64,000 nucleotides of DNA. Source: a bacterium (lineage in GTDB: Bacteria > Pseudomonadota > Gammaproteobacteria > Pseudomonadales > Moraxellaceae). Under the pieces are notes generated by a model, which worked only from the letters and a program-made list of their open reading frames with translations, did no database searches and was not told the origin of the DNA. The stretch covers positions 437,842 through 501,841 of the forward strand of contig JAQSDB010000003.1 of NCBI GenBank assembly GCA_029945725.1, given 5' to 3'. Shown here piece by piece: positions 53,248-61,893 of the stretch; position 1 is the first letter of the stretch; each line of letters starts with the position of its first letter. A program made the translations under genes and the position numbers.

Positions 53248-54735
53248 GTGAGGCTTACTTTGCTGAAGAAGAATGCGGCTCCTCCTGTCCTGATGAGGGC
53301 CGCGCTTTGGTCTTTTCTTCTGGCCGCTTTTGTGTCGGTCCTCCTGCAGCCGGTTCCGGCACGCGCCGAGGTAGCGAAAAAAACGGCCAGCAGCAAAACG
53401 GTAAAAAAAACAGCCAGCAAGAAAGCCGCAGCCAAAAAGGCCGTGACCAGAAAAGCATCGGCGAAAAAGGCTTCTGCGGCCAGCCACGCAAAAAAGAAGC
53501 CGGCCGCCACGCCCGCCCGGGATCGTGCAGCGCAGAATGAAATGGCGCGAGTGCAGGAGCAGATCCGGTCAGCCGAGCAGCGCATCAAGCTCACGCGCGA
53601 GCAGCGCGAACAAAAGGAGCTTGAGGTCAAGCAGGCGGAAATGGAAATTGGCGCCATCAGGAGCAGTGTCGGTACGGTGCAGACTGATGTGTCCAGCAGG
53701 GAAGGACGCCTAGAAAAACTGCGTGTCGAGCGTGTGCAGCGCCTGAGTGACCGGGGTCGTCTGGTGAATCTCATCAAGGCCGATTTGCAGATGGCGCAGC
53801 GTCAGGGTGGTCAGGATTATTACAAGCTGTTGTTCAATCAGCAGGATCCGCAAACCATTGCCCGTCTGATGAAATATTACGGCTATCTGCAAAAAGCCAG
53901 GGCCGAGCGTGTGCAGGCGCTGAACGAAACCGTTAGCCGGCTGGATGCGATTGCGCTGGAGGAGGAGGAAAACGTACAGCGTTTGCGTTCCCTGCGTGGT
54001 GAGTTGCAGGAAAAGCAGAGTCGTCTGGCCAGTGCACAGCAGCAGCGCAGTCAGGCTATCCGCGTATTAAGCACACAGATTGACAATGACGATGAGCGCC
54101 TGCAGAAGCTGCGGCGCGACCAGCAGGCCTTGCAGACCGTCATGGATCGTCTGGCACGCGAAGCCATCGAGCGCGAGCAGCGCAATGCCGAGCTGCGTCG
54201 TCAGGAGCAGGCACGGGCGGCTGCCGCACAACAGGCACACAGCGCGCAGCAGGCGAAGCCGGCGGACGGCCACAAGGCGATGCCTGCCGAGAGCCTGGCA
54301 AAGGCAGAAAAGCCCGGGACGGATGTGCCGGTTGATTTCAGGCTGGCGCCCTATCATGGCCGCTGTCCTTTGCCGGTGGCCGGGCCCATGCGCTCGAGCT
54401 TTGGCAGCCCGCGTGCCGGGGGGCTGCGCTGGAACGGCATTGTGATTGCCGCTGCCGCCGGTACACCGGTGCGAGCCATACGGCCGGGGCGTGTGGCATT
54501 TGCAGACTATCTGCGTGGTTACGGGTTTCTCATCATTGTTGATCATGGTCGCGGCATGATGTCCCTGTATGGGCAGAACCAGAGTCTGCAAAAAAAGGCG
54601 GGTGATGACGTTGGCGGCAATGAGGTGATTGCCACGGTGGGTGACAGCGGCGGTAACGAGGCAGACGGCCTTTATTTTGAAATCCGCATGCGCGGTCGCC
54701 CGAGTGATCCTGCCGGCTGGTGCGCCTTTCAATAG
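53248..54735 (+). CDS. envC: EnvC-like murein hydrolase activator
   Basis: EnvC activates division amidases in the periplasm. The 495-residue protein has a signal peptide, a Lys/Ala-rich histone-H1-like stretch (residues 44-91), a long coiled coil (about 95-330) and a LytM/M23 domain (about 370-495). The LytM zinc residues are lost: the usual HxGxD is WNGIV and the HxH is LYFE. This matches EnvC, which is catalytically inactive. The start is a GTG at 53248, or the ATG at 53293, which begins the hydrophobic part of the signal; neither has a good ribosome site. The envC-ctpA order follows gpmI as in Pseudomonas. Confidence 0.92.
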   Translation: MRLTLLKKNAAPPVLMRAALWSFLLAAFVSVLLQPVPARAEVAKKTASSKTVKKTASKKAAAKKAVTRKASAKKASAASHAKKKPAATPARDRAAQNEMARVQEQIRSAEQRIKLTREQREQKELEVKQAEMEIGAIRSSVGTVQTDVSSREGRLEKLRVERVQRLSDRGRLVNLIKADLQMAQRQGGQDYYKLLFNQQDPQTIARLMKYYGYLQKARAERVQALNETVSRLDAIALEEEENVQRLRSLRGELQEKQSRLASAQQQRSQAIRVLSTQIDNDDERLQKLRRDQQALQTVMDRLAREAIEREQRNAELRRQEQARAAAAQQAHSAQQAKPADGHKAMPAESLAKAEKPGTDVPVDFRLAPYHGRCPLPVAGPMRSSFGSPRAGGLRWNGIVIAAAAGTPVRAIRPGRVAFADYLRGYGFLIIVDHGRGMMSLYGQNQSLQKKAGDDVGGNEVIATVGDSGGNEADGLYFEIRMRGRPSDPAGWCAFQ

Positions 54736-54871
54736 GCTCAGGTGTGTCAGGCTGTTCCGTTCATCCGTGATGAACACAGCTCATACAACAAAAAGGCCGG
54801 CGCTCTTTGCCGGCTTCCCTTCGGGCCTTTATGCTCGATCCTCTTTTTGATGTGTTGTGTGGAGTTAAAGC

Positions 54872-56344
54872 ATGCGTCTGCGCAAGGAATGGATGTTGCT
54901 GGGCTTGATGGCGGCGCTGGCTGCCCAGGCGGCCGAAGTCGTCGCGCCCGGGCCAGCCGAACCCGCAAAGGAAATCCCGGCTGCAGTAGCGCCCCGGCCT
55001 GGTGTGCCTGTTGCGGCAACCGCCGCAACGGCAGTGTCGCCTGTTGCGCCACTGCCGCTGGAAGACTTGCGTGTCTTTGTCGAAGTGTTCGAACGCATCA
55101 GGGCATCCTACGTCGAGCCGGTAGATGATCGCACCCTGTTTGAAAATGCCATTCGCGGCATGCTGAGTTCTCTGGATCCGCACTCTGCCTATCTGGACAA
55201 GAAGGATTACGAAGAGCTGCAGAGCGCCACCACTGGCGAGTTTGACGGCGTTGGTCTGGATGTCGTGCTGGAAGATGGCGTGGTGCGTGTGGTATCGCCG
55301 ATTGACGACATGCCGGCCGCCAAGGCGGGCGTCAAGGCCGGTGACTATGTCATCAAGATCGATGGCAAGTCGGTGCAGGGCATGTCACTGGCCGATGCCA
55401 TCAACCTCATGCGCGGCAAGGCCGGTAGTACGCTGAAACTGACCGTGCTGCGCAAGGGTGAAGAGCCGCGTGATATCGAAATGGTGCGTGCGCGCATTGA
55501 AGTCAGTAGCGTGAAAACCCGTGTACTCGAGCCCGGCATTGTCGTGGCGCGTATCAGTCAGTTCCAGATGCATACCGGCCGTGATCTCAAGCGTGAAATC
55601 GACAAGCTGAAAGCCGATGCCGCCAACCCTGTGCAGGGGCTGATACTGGATTTGCGCAACAATCCTGGCGGTGTACTGGACGGTGCCATTGCTGTGAGTG
55701 ATATTTTTCTGGACAGCGGCGTGATTGTTTCCACGCGCGGGCGTACTGCCGACAGTGCACAGGTATTCAGTGCAACGCCGGGTGAATTATTGCCGGGCGT
55801 GCCCGTTGTTGTGCTGGTCAGTGGTGGTACGGCATCGGCATCGGAGATTGTTGCGGGCGCACTGCAGGACAATCATCGGGCGCTGGTTGTGGGCACCACA
55901 ACCTTTGGCAAGGGCTCGGTGCAGACGGTGTTGCCGTTGACGGCCGGCAAGGGCATCAAGCTCACTACGGCACGCTATTACACGCCAAGTGGCCGTTCCA
56001 TTCAGGCCGAGGGGATCAAGCCGGATATTGTCGTGCGCCCGGCACAGGTCACCCAGCAGGCTGGCGGTGATATTTTCCACGAGGCTGATTTGCAGGGGCA
56101 CCTGGACAAGGGCGCTGCCGCACAGAATGGTGCCGTGGCTGAAAAAGGTGACAAGACGGCAAAGCCGGCTGACGAGAAGCCGTTGATCGAGCGCGATTTC
56201 CAGATGGCACAAGCGGTCAATATCCTGCGCGCCAGCGCCTGGCTGCAGCCAAAAGCGGCCACCGGCCCGGTGTCGCCAGCCGTTCCTCTGCCGGAGAAAA
56301 AGGAAAAAGTGCCAGCGCGGGTAAAAAACAAAAAAGGCGCCTGA
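54872..56344 (+). CDS. ctpA: Carboxy-terminal processing protease, S41
   Basis: A periplasmic S41 serine peptidase of 490 residues: signal peptide (about 20 aa), Ala/Pro-rich linker, N-terminal helical region (RVFVEVFERIRASYVEPVDD), PDZ domain (about 125-210) and protease core. The catalytic Ser lies in SGGTASASE and the Lys in TTFGKGS. CtpA-type enzymes trim or degrade periplasmic proteins, including cell-wall hydrolases, which fits its place next to envC. A Lys-rich C-terminal tail ends the protein. A strong bidirectional hairpin follows. Confidence 0.95.
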   Translation: MRLRKEWMLLGLMAALAAQAAEVVAPGPAEPAKEIPAAVAPRPGVPVAATAATAVSPVAPLPLEDLRVFVEVFERIRASYVEPVDDRTLFENAIRGMLSSLDPHSAYLDKKDYEELQSATTGEFDGVGLDVVLEDGVVRVVSPIDDMPAAKAGVKAGDYVIKIDGKSVQGMSLADAINLMRGKAGSTLKLTVLRKGEEPRDIEMVRARIEVSSVKTRVLEPGIVVARISQFQMHTGRDLKREIDKLKADAANPVQGLILDLRNNPGGVLDGAIAVSDIFLDSGVIVSTRGRTADSAQVFSATPGELLPGVPVVVLVSGGTASASEIVAGALQDNHRALVVGTTTFGKGSVQTVLPLTAGKGIKLTTARYYTPSGRSIQAEGIKPDIVVRPAQVTQQAGGDIFHEADLQGHLDKGAAAQNGAVAEKGDKTAKPADEKPLIERDFQMAQAVNILRASAWLQPKAATGPVSPAVPLPEKKEKVPARVKNKKGA

Positions 56345-56390
56345 GCGCCCATAAAAAACGCCGGCATTTGCCGGCGTTTTTTATGGGCGC
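56345..56390. terminator. Bidirectional terminator with 22-bp perfect stem
   Basis: Arms 56345-56366 and 56369-56390 pair perfectly around two bases, with a GCCGGCA core, A6/T6, and outer GCGCCCAT. It serves ctpA and the convergent hisF. Confidence 0.9.
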
Positions 56391-56394
56391 TTTA

Positions 56395-57156
56395 TCAGAG
56401 ACGCATCTCGATTCCGCACCCGCTCAGGTATTGCTTGGCTTGCGGGATGGTGTATTCGCCGAAATGAAAAATGCTGGCGGCCAGTACGGCATCGGCGTGG
56501 CCTTGCAGGATGCCGTCAGCCAGGTGCTGCAGGTTGCCGACCCCGCCAGAGGCAATAACCGGTACGGATACGGCGTCGGAAATGGCACGCACCAGACCGA
56601 TGTCATAGCCGGACTTGGTGCCATCCGCATCCATGCTGGTCAGCAAAATCTCGCCGGCGCCATCGGTGCTCATGCGCACGGCCCATGCCACCGCATCAAT
56701 GCCGGTGGCCTTGCGGCCGCCGTGCGTAAAGATTTCCCAGCGGCCCTCGGCCACTTTCTTGGCATCGATGGCGATCACGATGCATTGCGCCCCGAACCTG
56801 TCGGCAGCAGCTTTGATGAAGTCGGGATTGCTGATCGCGGCCGAGTTGATGCTGACCTTGTCGGCACCGGCATTGAGCATGGTACGGATGTCTTTTATTT
56901 CACGAATGCCGCCACCCACGGTCAGTGGTACAAACACTTCGCTGGCCATGCGCTCCACGGTTTTCACCATGGTATCGCGGCCTTCGTGACTGGCGGTGAT
57001 GTCGAGAAAGGTGATTTCGTCGGCACCGGCCAGATCATAGCGACGCGCGACTTCAACGGGGTCGCCGGCATCACGGATATCGAGAAACTTCACGCCTTTG
57101 ACAACGCGGCCTTTATCCACATCAAGGCAGGGAATAATACGTTTGGCGAGGGACAT
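56395..57156 (-). CDS. hisF: Imidazole glycerol phosphate synthase, cyclase subunit
   Basis: HisF (253 aa) is the TIM-barrel half of IGP synthase; it uses ammonia from HisH to close the imidazole ring and release [17 protein letters not shown] carries the first catalytic Asp, and IAIDAKK the second. VGGGIR and ASGGVGN are the phosphate-binding loops. AAGGTG precedes the ATG. It is last in the his run and separated from hisA by the HD-domain gene. Confidence 0.97.
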   Translation of the reverse strand: MSLAKRIIPCLDVDKGRVVKGVKFLDIRDAGDPVEVARRYDLAGADEITFLDITASHEGRDTMVKTVERMASEVFVPLTVGGGIREIKDIRTMLNAGADKVSINSAAISNPDFIKAAADRFGAQCIVIAIDAKKVAEGRWEIFTHGGRKATGIDAVAWAVRMSTDGAGEILLTSMDADGTKSGYDIGLVRAISDAVSVPVIASGGVGNLQHLADGILQGHADAVLAASIFHFGEYTIPQAKQYLSGCGIEMRL

Positions 57157-57250
57157 GTAATCACCTTGGCTCTTGTCCCGGAGGGACTTTTTTCTATGCA
57201 CTCCACACGAATGCACGATGTTTGCAGGAGCAGTACAGCCCCGCAGGGAT

Positions 57251-57880
57251 TTAAAGAATTTTCTTCTGAATACGTTGCAGCTCTTTCAGGAAACGTTCGG
57301 CCGCCATGTCCGGGGCCCAGGGTTCCCAGGGTGTGCCGCCATAAACAGGAAGCAGCGGATCGGCATCAAGCGGTTTGAAGGGAATCTTCAGAACCTGCTT
57401 CACTTCTTCTTTTTTCCAGCCGGCGACATGCAATGCCTCGCTGGCGGCGGCAATGCGATCAGCGCGCTTGTGGGTTTCTTTTTCTGCCGGCGTCCAGTAT
57501 TGAATGCCGTAACGCTGGAACACCACATCCTGCAGACGGCTGGCGAGCGCGTGAAAGCCGTCACCGAGAAAGGGTTTGATGACAGAGAGTGCATCAAAGC
57601 CGAGCAGGCCTTCATCGGCATCGTGCAGCAACTCACGCAGTTCGGCATGCGGCGCCAGCCCGCTGGGCGCGGCTTCGCGACAAAGTGCGAGTACCGTCAG
57701 CGAGTGCTGCGCCACCGACAACGGCAGCGGCCACGCCGAATGGCCACCCCAGCGATACGTGCGCGCCAGACCGATAGCCAGATCTTCGTCATCCCAGTCA
57801 AAAGCGGTGGGACTTAAAAGATCGAGTCGTTTGCCGGACGGCAGGCGCACCCAGGCACGGACATTGTCGGTATTCATCAT
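57251..57880 (-). CDS. HD-domain phosphohydrolase inside the his cluster
   Basis: A 209-residue HD-superfamily protein. Metal ligands are the His in [10 protein letters not shown] and the His-Asp of [14 protein letters not shown], as in YfbR-like nucleotidases and related phosphohydrolases. [11 protein letters not shown] near residue 40 is a family feature. The substrate is not known. It stands three bases after hisA and 94 before hisF on the same strand, so it should be transcribed with the his genes, though no known histidine step needs it. Confidence 0.85.
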   Translation of the reverse strand: MMNTDNVRAWVRLPSGKRLDLLSPTAFDWDDEDLAIGLARTYRWGGHSAWPLPLSVAQHSLTVLALCREAAPSGLAPHAELRELLHDADEGLLGFDALSVIKPFLGDGFHALASRLQDVVFQRYGIQYWTPAEKETHKRADRIAAASEALHVAGWKKEEVKQVLKIPFKPLDADPLLPVYGGTPWEPWAPDMAAERFLKELQRIQKKIL

Positions 57881-57883
57881 GCC

Positions 57884-58612
57884 TTACGCATCGGCCAGAG
57901 CTTGCGCCTCGGCCAGATTCAGCGTGCCTTCATAAATGGCGCGGCCGGTGATGGCGCCGCTGATGCCGCTGGCAGCAACCGTCTTCAGCAGGCGAATGTC
58001 ATCAATATTGGTCACGCCGCCGGAAGCAATGACGGGGATGCCGGCTTCACGTGCCAGCTGCGCGGTGGCTTCCACATTTACGCCCTGCATCATGCCGTCA
58101 CGCGAGATGTCGGTGTAGACGATGGCGGAAACGCCGGCATCACGAAACTGCCGGGCGAGGTCGACAGCACTGACCGTGGAAACTTCGGCCCAGCCATCAG
58201 TGGCAACAAGACCGTCTTTGGCATCAATGCCGACAATGATCTTGCCGGGGAAGGCCTTGCAGGCATCAATCACGAATTGCGGTTCTTTCACGGCCTTGGT
58301 GCCGATGATGGCGAAAGACACGCCGGCCCTGACATAGGCTTCGATGGTTTCCAGCGAACGAATGCCGCCGCCGATCTGTATGGGCAGTGCCGGATATTTT
58401 TTCGCAATCGCACTGACGATTTCGCCATGAATCGGCGTGCCGGCAAAAGCGCCGTTGAGATCCACCAGATGCAGGCGACGGGCGCCCTGCTCGACCCAGT
58501 GGGTGGCCATGCCGACGGGGTCATCGGAGAAAACGGTGTCGTCTTCCATGCGGCCCTGTTTGAGGCGTACGCACTTTCCGTCTTTCAGGTCGATGGCGGG
58601 AATGATAAGCAT
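57884..58612 (-). CDS. hisA: Phosphoribosylformimino-5-aminoimidazole carboxamide ribotide isomerase
   Basis: HisA (242 aa) performs the Amadori rearrangement of ProFAR to PRFAR. It is a TIM barrel homologous to His[15 protein letters not shown] supplies the first catalytic Asp and [11 protein letters not shown] the second; IGGGIRS and ASGGVTN bind phosphate. It lies between hisH and the HD-domain gene. Confidence 0.97.
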   Translation of the reverse strand: MLIIPAIDLKDGKCVRLKQGRMEDDTVFSDDPVGMATHWVEQGARRLHLVDLNGAFAGTPIHGEIVSAIAKKYPALPIQIGGGIRSLETIEAYVRAGVSFAIIGTKAVKEPQFVIDACKAFPGKIIVGIDAKDGLVATDGWAEVSTVSAVDLARQFRDAGVSAIVYTDISRDGMMQGVNVEATAQLAREAGIPVIASGGVTNIDDIRLLKTVAASGISGAITGRAIYEGTLNLAEAQALADA

Positions 58613-58636
58613 GAGTTGAACCTTTCGCAGCTTGGC

Positions 58637-58717
58637 TTAGGCACTTGCGCCTGACCCAACGTTTTTGAAGTGGCAGAAAATGTCGGGGTACGGCGCTGCC
58701 TTGCCCCAACCTACGGG
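58637..58717. repeat. REP-like element in the hisH-hisA spacer
   Basis: This spacer carries a GC-rich repeat whose 34-base right part (58681-58714, read on the minus strand) matches 29 of 34 bases of a stretch in the next spacer (59406-59439). Both elements also share TGGCAGAAAAT and a CCCAAC arm. It has the look of a dispersed palindromic repeat. Confidence 0.75.
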
Positions 58718-58729
58718 TTTGCGATTACA

Positions 58730-59362
58730 TCAGGGATTCCAGTTCAGGAAATTCTTCAGTAACTGCAGGCCGGCTGTGGAGCTCTTTTCCGGGTGGAACT
58801 GCACGGCAAAAACATTGTCGCGCGCCAGCGCACAGCAGAAATCCAGGCCGTAATGCGAACGCCCAGCACTTAGTGCGGGATCATCCGGGGCGCAGTAATA
58901 GCTGTGTACGAAATAAAAACGGCTGCCGTCAGGAATGTCCTTCCAGAGCGGGTGCGCCTGTGTCTGCCAGACTTCATTCCAGCCCATATGCGGCACTTTC
59001 AGCTTTTCGCCGTTTTCAATGCGGCCATTGCCGAAAAACCTTACCGCACCGGGATAAATGCCCAGGCCATCAACGCCGTCGTTTTCCTCGGAGTGGCCGA
59101 GCAGGGCCTGCATGCCGACGCAAATGCCCAGCAGCGGCTTGCCCTTCAGTGCTTCACGGACTTCGGCATCAACACCGTGTTTTTTCATTTCCGCCATGCA
59201 GTCACGCATGGCGCCCTGGCCGGGCAGGACAACGCGATCCGCCGCACGTACCACGGCAGGATCGTTGGTGACATCAACGCGGGCGGCACCGACATGCTCA
59301 AGGGCTTTTGCCACCGAGTGGAGATTGCCCATGCCGTAATCAAGAACTGCTACAGAAGTCAT
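58730..59362 (-). CDS. hisH: Imidazole glycerol phosphate synthase, glutaminase subunit
   Basis: HisH is the class I glutamine amidotransferase that feeds ammonia to HisF. The nucleophile Cys lies in [11 protein letters not shown] and the His/Glu of the triad in VQFHPEKSS. The family N-terminus [22 protein letters not shown] is intact. I chose ATG 59362; the ATG three codons earlier directly abuts its only purine-rich site. About 210 residues, normal. Confidence 0.96.
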   Translation of the reverse strand: MTSVAVLDYGMGNLHSVAKALEHVGAARVDVTNDPAVVRAADRVVLPGQGAMRDCMAEMKKHGVDAEVREALKGKPLLGICVGMQALLGHSEENDGVDGLGIYPGAVRFFGNGRIENGEKLKVPHMGWNEVWQTQAHPLWKDIPDGSRFYFVHSYYCAPDDPALSAGRSHYGLDFCCALARDNVFAVQFHPEKSSTAGLQLLKNFLNWNP

Positions 59363-59405
59363 TGCCGTCATTCTTTAATGCGTCCCAGAGGGACTTGCTT
59401 CGGTC

Positions 59406-59514
59406 GTAGGCTGGGGTAAGGCAGAGCCGCACCCCAACATTGGTGAATGGCAGAAAATATTGGGTTATGACCGCAGGAAATCCCGCGGGACGGCGCAAGC
59501 GCCTAACCCAACCT
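59406..59514. repeat. REP-like element in the hisB-hisH spacer
   Basis: A second, longer copy of the repeat type seen at 58637. It begins GTAGGCTGGGGTAAGGC, shares the internal TGGCAGAAAAT, and ends in a GGCGCAAGCGCC palindrome followed by TAACCCAACC. The outer arm is inverted relative to the other element. Confidence 0.75.
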
Positions 59515-59524
59515 GCAAACGCTT

Positions 59525-60118
59525 TTAGAGCGAACCCTTGGTGGACGGCGTGACGCCGGCCATGCGCGGATCCAGCTCCACGGCCATGCGCAGCGCGCGG
59601 GCGAAGGCCTTGAACACGGTTTCGATCTGGTGGTGCGAATTCTTGCCGCGCAAATTGTCGACATGCAGGGTCACGCCAGCGTGATTCACGAAGCCCTGGA
59701 AGAATTCATAAAACAGGTCGACATCAAAGTCGCCCACACGGGCGCGGGTGTAATCGACATGAAACTCGAGCCCGGGGCGGCCGGAAATATCCAGCACCAC
59801 GCGCGACAGCGCTTCGTCGAGCGGCACATAGGCGTGGCCATAACGACGAATGCCTTTCTTGTCGCCCAGCGCCTGGGCAAACGCCTGGCCCAGGGTAATG
59901 CCGGTATCTTCGGCGCTGTGGTGATCGTCGATATGCAGGTCGCCGTCACAGCGGATGTCGAGATCAATCAGGCCGTGGCGGACGATCTGGTCCAGCATGT
60001 GGTCAAGAAAGGGCATGCCGCTGTTGAGCGAGCCCTTGCCGGTGCCGTCAAGATTGATGGCAACGGTGATTCGGGTTTCATTGGTATTACGGACCACGGT
60101 GGCCTGGCGTGCGGACAT
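59525..60118 (-). CDS. hisB: Imidazoleglycerol-phosphate dehydratase
   Basis: HisB (197 aa) is the monofunctional Mn-dependent dehydratase, without the phosphatase domain fused in E. coli. The metal-binding histidine clusters are present: [24 protein letters not shown], and the later GKNSHHQIE. It is the first gene of the local his run, followed by hisH and hisA with repeat-filled spacers of about 110-165 bases. Confidence 0.97.
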   Translation of the reverse strand: MSARQATVVRNTNETRITVAINLDGTGKGSLNSGMPFLDHMLDQIVRHGLIDLDIRCDGDLHIDDHHSAEDTGITLGQAFAQALGDKKGIRRYGHAYVPLDEALSRVVLDISGRPGLEFHVDYTRARVGDFDVDLFYEFFQGFVNHAGVTLHVDNLRGKNSHHQIETVFKAFARALRMAVELDPRMAGVTPSTKGSL

Positions 60119-60261
60119 GTCGCGCTCGTACCTTGCTGCTGGAAAGGCGCCGATTATAGCGGTAATCGGCCGGCCACGGCATCAGCTGCCGGGTTGCTCT
60201 GCGGCGGGACTTGCTATGGTAATCTGCCGTATCTTTTTCAGACCGCTTGTCCGGAGTCATC

Positions 60262-60687
60262 ATGCCCGTTGCTGTTGAAGTTGTTTCCGCCCCCCTGAGT
60301 CCGGCACTGGAACATGACCTTGCCCGCATTTATGCCAACTACCCCGGCTTTGCCTCGGCGGAGGCAGCCATGGAGGTATTGCGCGATGCTCTGGCGGCCG
60401 GGGATACGCTTTATACGGGCCTGTTCAATGCCCACCATATTGCCGCAGTGCTGGTGCGTGGCGAAGGCGAGGTTCGCCACATGCGCTATCTCTGCGTGCA
60501 TGGCGCCACGCGCGGGCGTGGTGTGGCCGAGCGTCTGGTGGACGAGATGAGGCGGCTCGAGATGGAGCGTGGTACGCAATGGCTTGAGGCTGATTTTGAT
60601 CTTGCCCAGGAGGGGGTGCCCGAGGTGCTGCTCGCCCTCGGTTTCATTCCCCACGCGGAAGGTAACTACCGCTGCCGTCTAGTTTGA
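60262..60687 (+). CDS. GNAT acetyltransferase, PanZ/PanM-like
   Basis: A 141-residue GNAT-fold protein. The acetyl-CoA loop is ATRGRGVAERLVDEM, and the layout (short N-terminus, DLARIYANYP, TGLFNAHHIAAVLV, a C-terminal LLALGFIPHAEGNY) matches PanZ, which binds acetyl-CoA and promotes maturation of aspartate decarboxylase PanD. PanD is not in the window, so this is a family-level call. GGAG five bases before the ATG fixes the start. Its end overlaps the convergent kinase gene by nine bases. Confidence 0.75.
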   Translation: MPVAVEVVSAPLSPALEHDLARIYANYPGFASAEAAMEVLRDALAAGDTLYTGLFNAHHIAAVLVRGEGEVRHMRYLCVHGATRGRGVAERLVDEMRRLEMERGTQWLEADFDLAQEGVPEVLLALGFIPHAEGNYRCRLV

Positions 60688-61893
60688 GGGCGGCGCAGTA
60701 GCAGGCATGCGTCGTGCCAGCACCATGGGCAGGCGCAGCTGCAGGGTGACGCCGGGATCCGCAGCGCCCCCGTTGCTGGCCTGCAGGTCGCCACCAAGGG
60801 CGATGGCGATGGCGCGGGTGGTGGCCAGGCTGAGCCCGTAACCCTTCGCGCCATGGGCGGAACCGCAGAAAAAGAAGGGCTTGAAGAGTTGCTCGAGCGC
60901 CGCGCTTTCCAGACCGTCTCCGCTGTTATGCACGCTGATCAGCACCCCGCGATCCTGGCGGTACACCTGTATTCTGACCTCGGGCGTGCGGCCCCTGGTG
61001 CTCAGGGCATGAGTGATGGCATTTTCCATCAAGTGCTCCATGATTTCGGCAAGCAGGGCCGCATCATTCTCCAGCGTCAGGGTGACCGGCTGCTCCAGCC
61101 TTATGTGCACAACCTCGCCATGAACGCGCTGGGCATGCGCCACCTGCCGTGACAACAGCACTGACAAATCCACTTGCTCATGATGCGGCTGCAACTCCAG
61201 TCCTGCTGCCTGGAAGTAACGTAAAACCGCGCTGATCAGTCCGTGCAGACGTTCCTGTCCCTGATCCACAAAAGCCAGCATTTCCAGGGTTTCCGCACTG
61301 AGCGCCTGACGGTCTATCACCTGCGCCGCCGACAGCCAGTTCAGGGGCGTATTCATTTCATGGGCGAGATAACGCAGGAAGGCCATCTTGTCGGCATCAA
61401 GCAGTGCCAGTTTTTCAAACGCCTGCTTGAGCTCTACGGTCAGGCCCTGATTGTCCTGCTCCAGTTGCCAGGCTTCACAGGCCCGCGCCAGTGTCAGGCG
61501 CAGCTCCTGGCTGTCTATGGGTTTGCGCAGGTATTTGTAGATGGCGGCTTCATTGATGGCACCAACGATGGCATCAATATCGGTGTAGCCCGTGAGCAGC
61601 AGCCGTTTTGCATCAGGTCTGAGGACGCGTGTGCGCGCAAGCAATTCCACGCCGGTCATGCCGGGCATGCGTTGATCAGAAACGATAATGTGAATGCTGT
61701 TGGCTATTTCAGGATCATTGAGCATGCCCAGGGCATCGTTGGCGCTGGAGGCGATGAGTACGCGGTAGTCATCTTCAAGCAGGCTGGCGAGTGAGGTGAG
61801 ATTGAGAATCTCATCATCAATCAGCAGTACGCCATAGCGCGGCGCCCGCATTGCCGCTTCCGGGGCACGGTCACGACGATCAAACAAACCCAT
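60679..61893 (-). CDS. Response-regulator/histidine-kinase hybrid
   Basis: The 404-residue cytoplasmic protein begins with a receiver domain (about residues 18-135; phospho-acceptor Asp73 in VSDQRMPGM, conserved Lys124) followed by a coiled coil and a histidine kinase core. The H-box is LRYLAHEMNTPLN with His178. The ATPase part has ENAITHAL and a G-box-like AKGYGLSLATT. The receiver precedes the kinase, so it may be controlled by phosphotransfer from the upstream sensor kinase. It starts within the end of that kinase gene (14-base overlap), so the two are coupled. Confidence 0.9.
   Translation of the reverse strand: MGLFDRRDRAPEAAMRAPRYGVLLIDDEILNLTSLASLLEDDYRVLIASSANDALGMLNDPEIANSIHIIVSDQRMPGMTGVELLARTRVLRPDAKRLLLTGYTDIDAIVGAINEAAIYKYLRKPIDSQELRLTLARACEAWQLEQDNQGLTVELKQAFEKLALLDADKMAFLRYLAHEMNTPLNWLSAAQVIDRQALSAETLEMLAFVDQGQERLHGLISAVLRYFQAAGLELQPHHEQVDLSVLLSRQVAHAQRVHGEVVHIRLEQPVTLTLENDAALLAEIMEHLMENAITHALSTRGRTPEVRIQVYRQDRGVLISVHNSGDGLESAALEQLFKPFFFCGSAHGAKGYGLSLATTRAIAIALGGDLQASNGGAADPGVTLQLRLPMVLARRMPATAPPSN

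Noticed and set aside
51658-53487. A 609-codon open frame antisense to gpmI
   Set aside because: gpmI on the plus strand has all catalytic motifs. The antisense frame arises from GC-biased third positions, has low-complexity His/Arg/Gln-rich content and no ribosome site.
54787-54830. Terminator after envC
   Set aside because: GCCGGC arms are present around 54790-54812 but are followed by TTCCCTTC, not a T-tract; envC and ctpA may be co-transcribed.
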